From Sphingomonas kyeonggiensis (GTDB taxonomy: Bacteria; Pseudomonadota; Alphaproteobacteria; Sphingomonadales; Sphingomonadaceae), in contig NZ_JACHLN010000002.1 of assembly GCF_014204495.1 (NCBI RefSeq), positions 372,001 through 436,000 on the forward strand: DNA of 64,000 bases, written 5' to 3'. Every line of letters starts with the position of its first letter. Positions within the stretch are counted from its first letter, which is position 1. Positions 57,535-64,000 of this stretch are shown one piece after another. The notes under the pieces were generated by a model. The model was given only the letters and a program-made list of their open reading frames with translations. It made no database searches and had not been told where the DNA came from. The position numbers and the translations under genes are program-made.

Positions 57535-58026
57535 TCAGAAGCGCAGCTGCATATAGGCCTTGGGCCCTGGCTTGATCCCGCGATTGCCGCCCGGCGCGCT
57601 CATGAAGCCCCGCCCGCGCAGCCGCCGCAGCCAGGCGAAGCCCAGCTCGACCTTGTCCGACGCCTCGAAGCTCAGCCGCGCGCCGGCATAATGGCGGGCA
57701 TCGCGCACCATGCCGCGATCCGCGTCGAAGCGCGGCGTCTGCGCCACGGCGCTCAGCCCCAGCCAGGTGTGCCCCAGCACTTCCTTCTGCACGGAGAAGC
57801 CATAAGAGGCCTTGGTCTCGTCCGCCCGCCAGGCTTCGCTCGGCTCGCGCACTGTCGCGCTGGTCCGCAGCCACAGGCCGGAGACATGCTCCTCGTTCTT
57901 CACCCGGATTTCCGGCCGTAGTACCAGATAGGCGGTCTGCGCCGCCGCAATCGCCTGAGCACATGCCGGCGCACAGGCGAAAACCGCCCCCGCCGCCACA
58001 ATCAGACCCGCCCCCCGAATCATCAT
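57535..58026 (-). CDS. Secreted, possibly outer-membrane, hypothetical protein
   Basis: 163 residues starting at two adjacent ATGs (58026, 58023). Signal peptide cut near ACAQ (about residue 24). The rest alternates polar and hydrophobic residues (AYLVLRPEIRVK, GLWLRTSATV, ARLSFEASDKVELGFAWL) and ends YMQLRF. A terminal Phe is usual for outer-membrane beta-barrels. No family recognised. Confidence 0.6.
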   Translation of the reverse strand: MMIRGAGLIVAAGAVFACAPACAQAIAAAQTAYLVLRPEIRVKNEEHVSGLWLRTSATVREPSEAWRADETKASYGFSVQKEVLGHTWLGLSAVAQTPRFDADRGMVRDARHYAGARLSFEASDKVELGFAWLRRLRGRGFMSAPGGNRGIKPGPKAYMQLRF

Positions 58027-58187
58027 TATCCCAGCTCCCCAGCTGCGGGATTTGGCCGCCAACCGATGGTTGACGGCAATTAGGTATTATTGCGGGTTTG
58101 TTGCAGGCGCTAGTGCATTGTTGCGACTGTATTTCCGATGCCTGTGCATAACTGCTCCCGCGCGCGGAGCTTGCGGCCGCCCAAAGC

Positions 58188-58202
58188 GTTCCCTAGTTGT
58201 TC
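58188..58202 (+). promoter_or_regulatory. SOS (LexA) box in front of uvrD
   Basis: GTTC-CCTAGTT-GTTC, an exact match to the direct-repeat LexA site of alphaproteobacteria (GTTC-N7-GTTC). Three bases separate it from the uvrD ATG, so it must overlap the transcript start or the leader. No ribosome site is visible between them. Confidence 0.7.
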
Positions 58203-58205
58203 GCC

Positions 58206-60515
58206 ATGACCCTGCCCGTAGAGACCGACAACAACGCCCCCTATCTGAGCGGCCTGAACCCGCCCCAGCGCGAGGCGGTGCTCACCTCCGAGGGGCCGGT
58301 GCTCGTCCTCGCCGGTGCCGGCACGGGCAAGACCGCGGCGCTCACCGCCCGCCTCGCCCATCTGCTCTGGACGCGCCGTGCCTTCCCGTCCGAGATCCTG
58401 GCGGTCACCTTCACCAACAAGGCGGCGCGCGAGATGAAGGAGCGCGTCGGGCGCCTGGTCGGCGCCGCGGTCGAGGGCATGCCCTGGCTCGGCACCTTCC
58501 ATGCGATCGGCGCCAAGATGCTGCGCCGCCATGCCGAGCTGGTCGGGCTGCAATCGAACTTCACCATCCTCGACACCGACGACCAGCTGCGCCTGATCAA
58601 GCAGCTGATCCTCGCCGCCGATCTGGACGAGAAGCGCTGGCCCGCCCGCCAGCTCGCCGGGCTGATCGACGAATGGAAGAACAAGGGCCTGACGCCCGCC
58701 GAGATCGGTGCCGGCGAGTCCGAGCGCTATGGGGGTGGCCGCGGCGCCGCGCTCTACTTTCTTTACCAGGAGCGGCTGAAGGCGCTCAACGCCTGCGACT
58801 TCGGCGACCTGCTGCTCCACATGCTGGTGATCCTAAGGACCCACCGCGATGTGCTGGAAAGCTATCAGCAGCGCTTCCGCTACATCCTGGTCGACGAGTA
58901 CCAGGACACCAACGCCGTCCAGTATCTCTGGCTGCGGCTGCTCGCCCAGGAGCGCAAGAACATCTGCTGCGTCGGCGACGACGACCAGTCGATCTATTCC
59001 TGGCGTGGCGCGCTGGTCGAGAACATCCTGAAGTTCGAGAAGGACTTCCCCGGCGCCAAGGTGATCAAGCTTGAGCAGAATTACCGCTCGACCCCGCACA
59101 TCCTCGCGGCGGCCAGTGGCGTGATCGCCAACAATAGCGGCCGCCTCGGCAAGACCTTGTGGACCGACAAGGACGAGGGCGAGAAGGTCAAGGTGCTCGG
59201 CGTATGGGACGGGCCCGAGGAAGCGCGGCGCGTCGGCGAGGAGATGGAAGGCCTCAACCGCGGCGGCAAGTCGTTCGACGACATGGCGATCCTCGTCCGC
59301 GCCCAGCACCAGACCCGCGAGTTCGAAGACCGGTTCATCGCGATCGGCCTGCCCCACCGCATCCTGGGCGGCCAGCGCTTCTACGAGCGCATGGAGATCC
59401 GCGACGCCGTCGCCTATCTCCGCGTCATCGCCCAGCCGGCCGACGACCTCGCCTTCGAGCGCATCGTCAACACGCCCAAGCGCGGCTTGGGCGACAAGGC
59501 GCTGGCGAAGGTCCACCAATATGCCCGCGCGGCGCAGGTGCCGCTCACCGTGGCGGCGGCACGCATCCTCGACACCGACGAGCTGACGCCCCAGGCCCGC
59601 CGCGCGCTCGGCAATCTGGTCGGCGACATGGCGCGCTGGCGCAGCATGGGCAACGACCTTCAGCACCCGGACCTCGCCCGCATCGTCCTGGACGAGAGTG
59701 GCTATACCGCGATGTGGCAGGCCGACCGCACCGCCGAGGCCGCAGGCCGCCTCGAGAACCTCAACGAGCTCGTCCGCGCGATGGAGGAGTATGAGACGCT
59801 TGGCGCCTTCCTCGAGCACGTCTCGCTCGTCATGGACAACGAGACCAATGCCGACGAGCCCAAGGTGACGATCATGACGATCCACGCCGCCAAGGGCCTG
59901 GAGTTCGACACCGTGTTCCTGGTCGGCTGGGAAGAGGGCATCTTCCCCTCGCAGCGCGCGCTCGACGAAGGCGGCCTGGCGTCGCTGGAGGAGGAACGCC
60001 GCCTGGCCTATGTCGCGATCACCCGCGCGCGGCGGAAGGCCTTCATTCTCCACGCTGCCAATCGCCGCATCTACGGCCAGTGGAACTCGTCGATCCCGAG
60101 CCGCTTCGTCGCCGAGCTGCCCGAGGCGCATATCGACAGCGAAAGCACGATGACCGGCGGTGCGAGCCTGTGGCAGGCGAACTGGAGCGAACGCAGCGAC
60201 CCCTTCGCCGACGTCTCGCGCGGGACCGGCCGAGGACCTGGCTGGCAGCGCGCCGCGGGCGTCGACATGAAGAACCCCGGCGGCGCCTTCACTTCCCGCA
60301 CCTTCAGCCGCGAGCCGGCCCGCGTGGTGGAGAGCCGCGCCTCGGCGGTGAGCTTCGGCGCCAAGGCCCGCGACGACCTGTCGCTGGGCATGCGCGTGTT
60401 CCACCAGAAGTTCGGCTATGGCGTGATCGCCGAGATCGAAGGCAACAAGCTGGAGATCGATTTCGAGCAGGCCGGGCGGAAGCGGGTTATGGATAGTTTT
60501 GTGACGGTGGGGTGA
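58206..60515 (+). CDS. uvrD: UvrD/PcrA-family ATP-dependent DNA helicase
   Basis: 769 residues. Superfamily 1A helicase with Walker A GAGTGKT (37-43), motif II VDEYQDTNAVQY, motif III DDDQSIYSWRGA, IV/V VTIMTIHAAKGLEFDTVFLVG and VI AYVAITRARRKAF, and a C-terminal tail ending in the Tudor-like module FHQKFGYGVIAEIEGNKLEI. It acts in nucleotide excision and mismatch repair. An SOS box lies directly upstream. Its stop is 3 bases from the stop of the convergent TIR gene. Confidence 0.97.
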   Translation: MTLPVETDNNAPYLSGLNPPQREAVLTSEGPVLVLAGAGTGKTAALTARLAHLLWTRRAFPSEILAVTFTNKAAREMKERVGRLVGAAVEGMPWLGTFHAIGAKMLRRHAELVGLQSNFTILDTDDQLRLIKQLILAADLDEKRWPARQLAGLIDEWKNKGLTPAEIGAGESERYGGGRGAALYFLYQERLKALNACDFGDLLLHMLVILRTHRDVLESYQQRFRYILVDEYQDTNAVQYLWLRLLAQERKNICCVGDDDQSIYSWRGALVENILKFEKDFPGAKVIKLEQNYRSTPHILAAASGVIANNSGRLGKTLWTDKDEGEKVKVLGVWDGPEEARRVGEEMEGLNRGGKSFDDMAILVRAQHQTREFEDRFIAIGLPHRILGGQRFYERMEIRDAVAYLRVIAQPADDLAFERIVNTPKRGLGDKALAKVHQYARAAQVPLTVAAARILDTDELTPQARRALGNLVGDMARWRSMGNDLQHPDLARIVLDESGYTAMWQADRTAEAAGRLENLNELVRAMEEYETLGAFLEHVSLVMDNETNADEPKVTIMTIHAAKGLEFDTVFLVGWEEGIFPSQRALDEGGLASLEEERRLAYVAITRARRKAFILHAANRRIYGQWNSSIPSRFVAELPEAHIDSESTMTGGASLWQANWSERSDPFADVSRGTGRGPGWQRAAGVDMKNPGGAFTSRTFSREPARVVESRASAVSFGAKARDDLSLGMRVFHQKFGYGVIAEIEGNKLEIDFEQAGRKRVMDSFVTVG

Positions 60516-60518
60516 GTT

Positions 60519-61397
60519 CTACGCCATCTCAGCTCTGCCTCTTCTCACTCTAGCAACCATTTCAGCTAAACGTTCCGCGATTTCTTCGGTGGAAAGATCA
60601 GCGGTTCTAAGAGCGAGCGTACCCGAGAGCGTTGGAGCGTACTTTGCGATCTCATCTCGAGTAAGCTTGTGCCAAATGGGCAATATTCTTCCCGTTCCAG
60701 AAACTTCTTTTTCCAAGAGTGCGTCCAGTTCAATCTGAGGCCATTCCTTCTTAAAGAAATTCTCAGATAGTACGACAACACCAAAATAAGATCCCGAGAG
60801 GCCACGATCGATGGATCTTCGAAGTTTATCGCCCCAACTCAGCGAAAACTCATCGTACCATACCCGCAGCCCCTTCGATCTGGCTTGCTCGGCAAGGGAG
60901 GCAACAAAATCAGTCTTGTCCTCAGAGGCGTGCGAGATGAAGACGTCATATGTTTCGGCCTCGCCTTCAGCTACCAATCGCCCTATCGGTACACCGGTGG
61001 CAATCTTTTCGGCGAGCTGATTCTCCAATTCCTGAATCCGACGCTCCGCTTCTCTTTGTCTCTTTTGATCCTGCGAAAATTGCTTTTGCCTATTCTCCAA
61101 ATCTGATTTGAGAATACGCTGCTGAAGGTTCGAAGCTTCCTCCGTCTTTCTTGCTAACTTTTGGGTATAATCCGCCCGCCTCTCGCGGGCCTTCTGCGCA
61201 TCAGCCATGTATCTTTCAGCGGCGGAAAGATACGACTTGGCGGAGGAGATGCTGGTAGCCCGAGAGGCCTGACCCTGTGCTTGCAGACCCCTCTTAGTGA
61301 GGTCCGCTTCTCGCTTAGATTCGTCAGCTATTTTACGATGAAGGTCAGCAATTTCTCGATTGATGCTGTTAAGCCGACTCTGATCAAATGATGACAT
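60519..61397 (-). CDS. Coiled-coil plus TIR-domain protein (candidate phage-defence NADase)
   Basis: 292 residues. Residues 5-140 form a long charged helix/coiled-coil (Lys/Glu/Gln-rich, repeated EAD/KRxxE patterns). Residues 149-285 are a TIR domain: YDVFISHASEDK (beta-A and BB-loop region), GLRVWYDEFSLSWGDKLRRSID, FGVVVLSENFFKKEWPQIEL. E223 is in the place of the catalytic glutamate of NAD-cleaving TIR domains. Two sampled 60-base lines hold 42-43% G+C, against about 80% in a sampled line of uvrD, so the gene is foreign. Neither a signal nor a transmembrane part is seen. TIR NADases defend against phage by depleting NAD or by making a signal molecule; which applies is unknown. Confidence 0.85.
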   Translation of the reverse strand: MSSFDQSRLNSINREIADLHRKIADESKREADLTKRGLQAQGQASRATSISSAKSYLSAAERYMADAQKARERRADYTQKLARKTEEASNLQQRILKSDLENRQKQFSQDQKRQREAERRIQELENQLAEKIATGVPIGRLVAEGEAETYDVFISHASEDKTDFVASLAEQARSKGLRVWYDEFSLSWGDKLRRSIDRGLSGSYFGVVVLSENFFKKEWPQIELDALLEKEVSGTGRILPIWHKLTRDEIAKYAPTLSGTLALRTADLSTEEIAERLAEMVARVRRGRAEMA

Positions 61398-61457
61398 GTC
61401 GCCCTCACAATTTAGCTCCGCCGAATATCATGTTCCCAATATGTACTCAACCCAAGG

Positions 61458-61755
<298 letters not shown>

Positions 61756-61756
<1 letters not shown>

Positions 61757-62178
61757 TGTTCTACCTGGACGCTTCCGCCGCCGTCGCCGCGATTGCGCAG
61801 GAGACGCATAGCGAAGCGATCTGGGGGTGGCTCGGTGAGCATGCCGCCGAACCGATCCTGTGCAGCGGCTGGACCGCAACCGAAGTTGCCAGCGCGCTTT
61901 CGATCAAGGTCCGCACCGGCGCCTATACGATGGAAGACCGGGTTACCGCCTGGAACAACTGGCGGCGCTTCCGGCAGGACAATCTCGCGGAAATCTCCGT
62001 CGCGCCTGACCATTTCGAAACCGCCGCGCGCTTCCTTGACCGCCCTGATCTCGGCCTGCGCGCGGGAGATGCGCTTCATATCGCCATTGCCGAGAGTGCC
62101 GGATTGCGGCTCGTTACGTTCGACACCCGCATGGCCGACGCCGCCCTGCAGCTCGGAATCCCCGTCGAGCGGATCTAA
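61756..62178 (+). CDS. VapC-type PIN-domain toxin ribonuclease
   Basis: 140 residues. The four metal-binding acids are D5 (YLDASAAVA), E43 (WTATEVASAL), D105 (RAGDALHIAIAE) and D123 (TFDTRMADAA). It would cleave RNA (tRNA or rRNA in known cases) when freed from the antitoxin. Pairing a PIN toxin with a Phd-type antitoxin is a known mix. Confidence 0.92.
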
Positions 62179-62184
62179 AAACCC

Positions 62185-62198
62185 TTCCAATGTAGGAA
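62185..62198. repeat. Palindromic motif TTCCAATGTAGGAA behind the toxin gene
   Basis: TTCC-AATGTA-GGAA, 6 bases past the toxin stop and 22 before the HTH gene. Identical to the site at 4678-4691 (opposite strand). Confidence 0.5.
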
Positions 62199-62220
62199 AT
62201 CGTCTGATCTACCCTCGTAG

Positions 62221-62655
62221 ATGGACGACACTCTCGACAATCCGCCTGATGACGGGCCCAGCCGGCTCGACTTCATTCCCGTACCGCTGGCCAATGTTCG
62301 CCATGACGGCTGGACGGAGCAGCGACAGCGCGACTTCGTCAAGGCTCTCCTCGCGATGGGCTCGGTGCGTCACGCCTGCCGCGCCGTCGGCAAGACCCGG
62401 CAATCGGCGTACAAGCTTCGCGATCGGCCCGGGGCCGAAAGCTTCGCCGAAGCCTGGGATGTCGCGCTCTCGATGGGCTATTGCGATGCCTTCGATCGCG
62501 CGCTCGAACGCGCGACGGTCGGCATCACGACGCCGCGCTTTTACAAGGGCAAGCAGGTCGGCACGCGTCATCGGATCGATTGGCGCCTTGCCATGGCAGC
62601 GCTCAACGGCATGCCGCCCGTCCCTCCGCAACTGCGCAAGAATGTTACGAGATGA
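62221..62655 (+). CDS. Small HTH (terminase-small-subunit-like) protein, possibly frameshifted
   Basis: 144 residues. The middle (GWTEQRQRDFVKALLAMGSV, then HACRAVGKTRQSAYKLRDRP) is a helix-turn-helix of the type seen in phage terminase small subunits and many sphingomonad orphan proteins. Near the end RFYKGKQVGTRHRIDWRLAMAAL is conserved-looking. The frame stops just where a second frame (62642-62734) starts an Arg/Glu-rich helix (RDEERLRELCQLLAA) that reads like its natural continuation. No phage genes are near. Confidence 0.62.
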   Translation: MDDTLDNPPDDGPSRLDFIPVPLANVRHDGWTEQRQRDFVKALLAMGSVRHACRAVGKTRQSAYKLRDRPGAESFAEAWDVALSMGYCDAFDRALERATVGITTPRFYKGKQVGTRHRIDWRLAMAALNGMPPVPPQLRKNVTR

Positions 62656-62706
62656 AGAGCGTTTGCGGGAACTATGTCAACTTCTCGCGGCCCGCACGAC
62701 ACCAAT

Positions 62707-62757
62707 GTGTATTACACAATCATTACACCCTTGACGCATGCCGCGCTACAAATGTAG
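62707..62757 (+). promoter_or_regulatory. BlaI/MecI-type operator and promoter before the last serine hydrolase
   Basis: CTACAAATGTAG at 62746-62757 is a perfect dyad, TACA-N2-TGTA, the established core of BlaI/MecI operators. A second dyad, GTGTA-T-TACAC, lies at 62707-62717. Candidate -35 TTGACG at 62731-62736 puts the -10 inside the first dyad. No blaI/blaR1 gene is in the window. Confidence 0.55.
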
Positions 62758-62782
62758 CCTCGCAGGCGAAAGGGATCAAACC

Positions 62783-64000
62783 ATGCAGCACAACGCCACC
62801 CGACCCCGTCTCAACCGCCGTCAGCTCCTCGCGCTGATGCCTGCTACCGCCGGCGCCGCGCTCCTGCCCTCGCTCGCCCGTGCCACGACCTCCGCCGATC
62901 CGGTGCAGGCGCTGGTCGACGAATTCGTGAAGAGCGGCAAGGCGCCCAGCGTGTCGGTCGCGGTGATCCGGGACGGGCGCACCCGCTTTCACAATGCCGG
63001 CATCGCCAATCGCGCCACCGGTGCGCCGGCCAGCGAGCATATGGTCTATGAGATCGGCTCGATCTCCAAGACCTTCACTTCGCTGATCCTAGCCCATGCG
63101 ATCCGCGAGGGCCGGGCCAGTCTCGACGACGATGTCCGCAAATATCTTCCGGCGGGCTATGACAATCTGGTGCGCGACGGCCGCCCGGTGCGGCTGGCGG
63201 ACATGGTCACCACCACTTCCGCTTTGCCCGACAATGTGCCCGACTGGATGGCCCGCTTCAGCAAGCTACCGCCGAACGAGCTGGCCTTCGCGGTGGCGAA
63301 GCTGCTCGACGGCTATGACCAGCCGCAGTTCCTCGCCGATCTCAAGGGCGCGCTGCTGGTCGATGTGCCCGGGCACCTGCCGCGCCACAGCAATGTCGCC
63401 TCGCAGCTCCAGGGCGTGGTCGCCGAGCGGATCTATGGCGCTCCCTATGACGCGCTGCTCGCCCGCTTCGTCGAGAAGCCGCTGGGCATGCGCGCCGGCG
63501 GGGCGTCGGTGCCCCCCGCGCTGTTCGCCATCGGCTATGCGACGGACGGCACCGAGCGGCCGACGCTGGCGATGCCGGTGATCCGTGCGGCGGGCGGGCT
63601 CCATTATTCGGCGGCGGACATGGCGCGCTATCTCGCGGGCCAGATCGCCGCGACCGATCCCGCCATCGCCCTCACCCACCAGCCCCTGTTCGGCGCGGCC
63701 GATGCCGCGCGGATCGGCTTCCACTGGGTGATCGGCAAGACGGCGGACAGCCAGACCTATCTGCGCCATTCCGGGGGCACGCTCGGCTTCTCCAGCTATT
63801 GCGACTTCTATCCCGCCCAGCGCTACGGCGTGGTCGTGCTCGCCAACAGCTCCGGCGCGCAGAGCACCGCGCAGGGGCTTGCCGATGCGATCCATGCAGC
63901 GCTTTTCGGCGCACCCAAGGGGCTGGTGGCGCTCGAGGCCGCGCTCGAGAAGAGCGACTATGCCGATGTGCCCGGCACGATCGCGTTGACAAAGGCCCGC
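62783..64000 (+). CDS. Serine hydrolase, beta-lactamase fold, Tat-exported (3' end beyond window)
   Basis: 406 codons from the ATG at 62783, still open at the window edge. Tat-type leader (RPRLNRRQLLALMPATAGAA). The nucleophile is S93 in S-I-S-K96. A second-motif candidate is RHSNVAS and the third is RHSGGTLGFSSY. Architecture is like class C beta-lactamase AmpC, but the normal YxN tyrosine is not evident (S-N instead). The BlaI-like operator in front supports a cell-wall or beta-lactam link. Alternatives are an esterase or D-aminopeptidase. Confidence 0.82.
   Translation, partial: MQHNATRPRLNRRQLLALMPATAGAALLPSLARATTSADPVQALVDEFVKSGKAPSVSVAVIRDGRTRFHNAGIANRATGAPASEHMVYEIGSISKTFTSLILAHAIREGRASLDDDVRKYLPAGYDNLVRDGRPVRLADMVTTTSALPDNVPDWMARFSKLPPNELAFAVAKLLDGYDQPQFLADLKGALLVDVPGHLPRHSNVASQLQGVVAERIYGAPYDALLARFVEKPLGMRAGGASVPPALFAIGYATDGTERPTLAMPVIRAAGGLHYSAADMARYLAGQIAATDPAIALTHQPLFGAADAARIGFHWVIGKTADSQTYLRHSGGTLGFSSYCDFYPAQRYGVVVLANSSGAQSTAQGLADAIHAALFGAPKGLVALEAALEKSDYADVPGTIALTKAR

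Noticed and set aside
60519-61397. A Thoeris system (ThsA/ThsB) based on the TIR gene
   Set aside because: No ThsA-type SIR2/SLOG gene lies next to it; the neighbours are uvrD and a toxin-antitoxin pair. The coiled-coil is also not usual for ThsB.
62221-62655. A prophage remnant based on a terminase-like HTH
   Set aside because: Only the HTH resembles a terminase small subunit; no large terminase, portal, integrase or att-like repeats are present.

Overview
The window is high-GC (about two-thirds G+C by eye) chromosomal DNA from an alphaproteobacterium, most likely Sphingomonas or a close relative in the Sphingomonadaceae. The reasons are a dusB-ntrB-ntrC-ntrY nitrogen operon, fused ispDF, a ppk1-ppx-hdaA block, a trpF/trpB/trpA-accD-folC block, many small TonB-domain proteins with signal peptides, several serine hydrolases of the beta-lactamase fold, and abundant intergenic inverted repeats of the type (C)GTCATCCC(C)GGCGAAAGCC or TTCCCCGGCGAAAGCC. 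I found no rRNA, tRNA, CRISPR array or insertion sequence. Most of the window is ordinary housekeeping DNA, densely packed and full of 1-10 base gene overlaps.

Layout. 1-4336 (minus): nitrogen regulation, ntrY (cut by the window edge), ntrC, ntrB and dusB. 4694-5850: two TonB-domain proteins. 5940-9937: isoprenoid (ispDF), cinA, a COQ10/RatA-like protein, lipA and carbonic anhydrase. 9942-15593 (minus): an oxidoreductase, S41 peptidase, PPK2, a secreted unknown, a serine hydrolase and a D-2-hydroxyacid dehydrogenase. 15820-23620: PQQ-type sugar dehydrogenase lipoprotein, L-serine deaminase, aspS, rnd, two I78 inhibitor-like proteins and a serine hydrolase. 23688-29269 (minus): ppx, ppk1, hdaA and a DUF2066-like protein. 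29493-37704 (plus): purMN, TonB-domain and YjbR proteins, an EEP-family phosphoesterase coupled to a large patatin-like protein, lapA-like, pyrF and secreted unknowns. 37745-45455: SDR/HxlR divergent pair, GNAT, trpF, trpB, a 63-residue membrane protein, trpA, accD, folC and a DUF6628-like protein behind a possible iron box. 45515-57454: TPR protein, AmpG-like permease, Rieske oxygenase, a receiver-only regulator, RluB-like pseudouridine synthase, rsmD, MFS, NHL-repeat protein and the PiT phosphate transporter. 58206-64000: uvrD, then a short accessory stretch.

The accessory stretch (60519-62782) is the most unusual part. Immediately behind uvrD lies an AT-rich gene for a coiled-coil plus TIR-domain protein with the catalytic glutamate in place. 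Next come a Phd/VapC-type toxin-antitoxin pair with its own promoter and operator dyad, and a small HTH protein that may be frameshifted. A TIR NADase-type defence gene dropped beside a toxin-antitoxin pair is a plausible phage-defence insertion, but no known partner (ThsA, CBASS, Argonaute) is adjacent.

Several regulatory sites can be read directly. There is a three-repeat Pho box 27 bases upstream of the PiT gene and an alphaproteobacterial SOS box (GTTC-N7-GTTC) directly before uvrD. A BlaI/MecI-type TACA-N2-TGTA dyad precedes the last serine hydrolase, a possible Fur-type box precedes the DUF6628-like gene, and a perfect dyad precedes sdaA. Phosphate is a recurring theme, with PPK1, PPX, PPK2 and a Pho-boxed phosphate transporter all within 46 kb.
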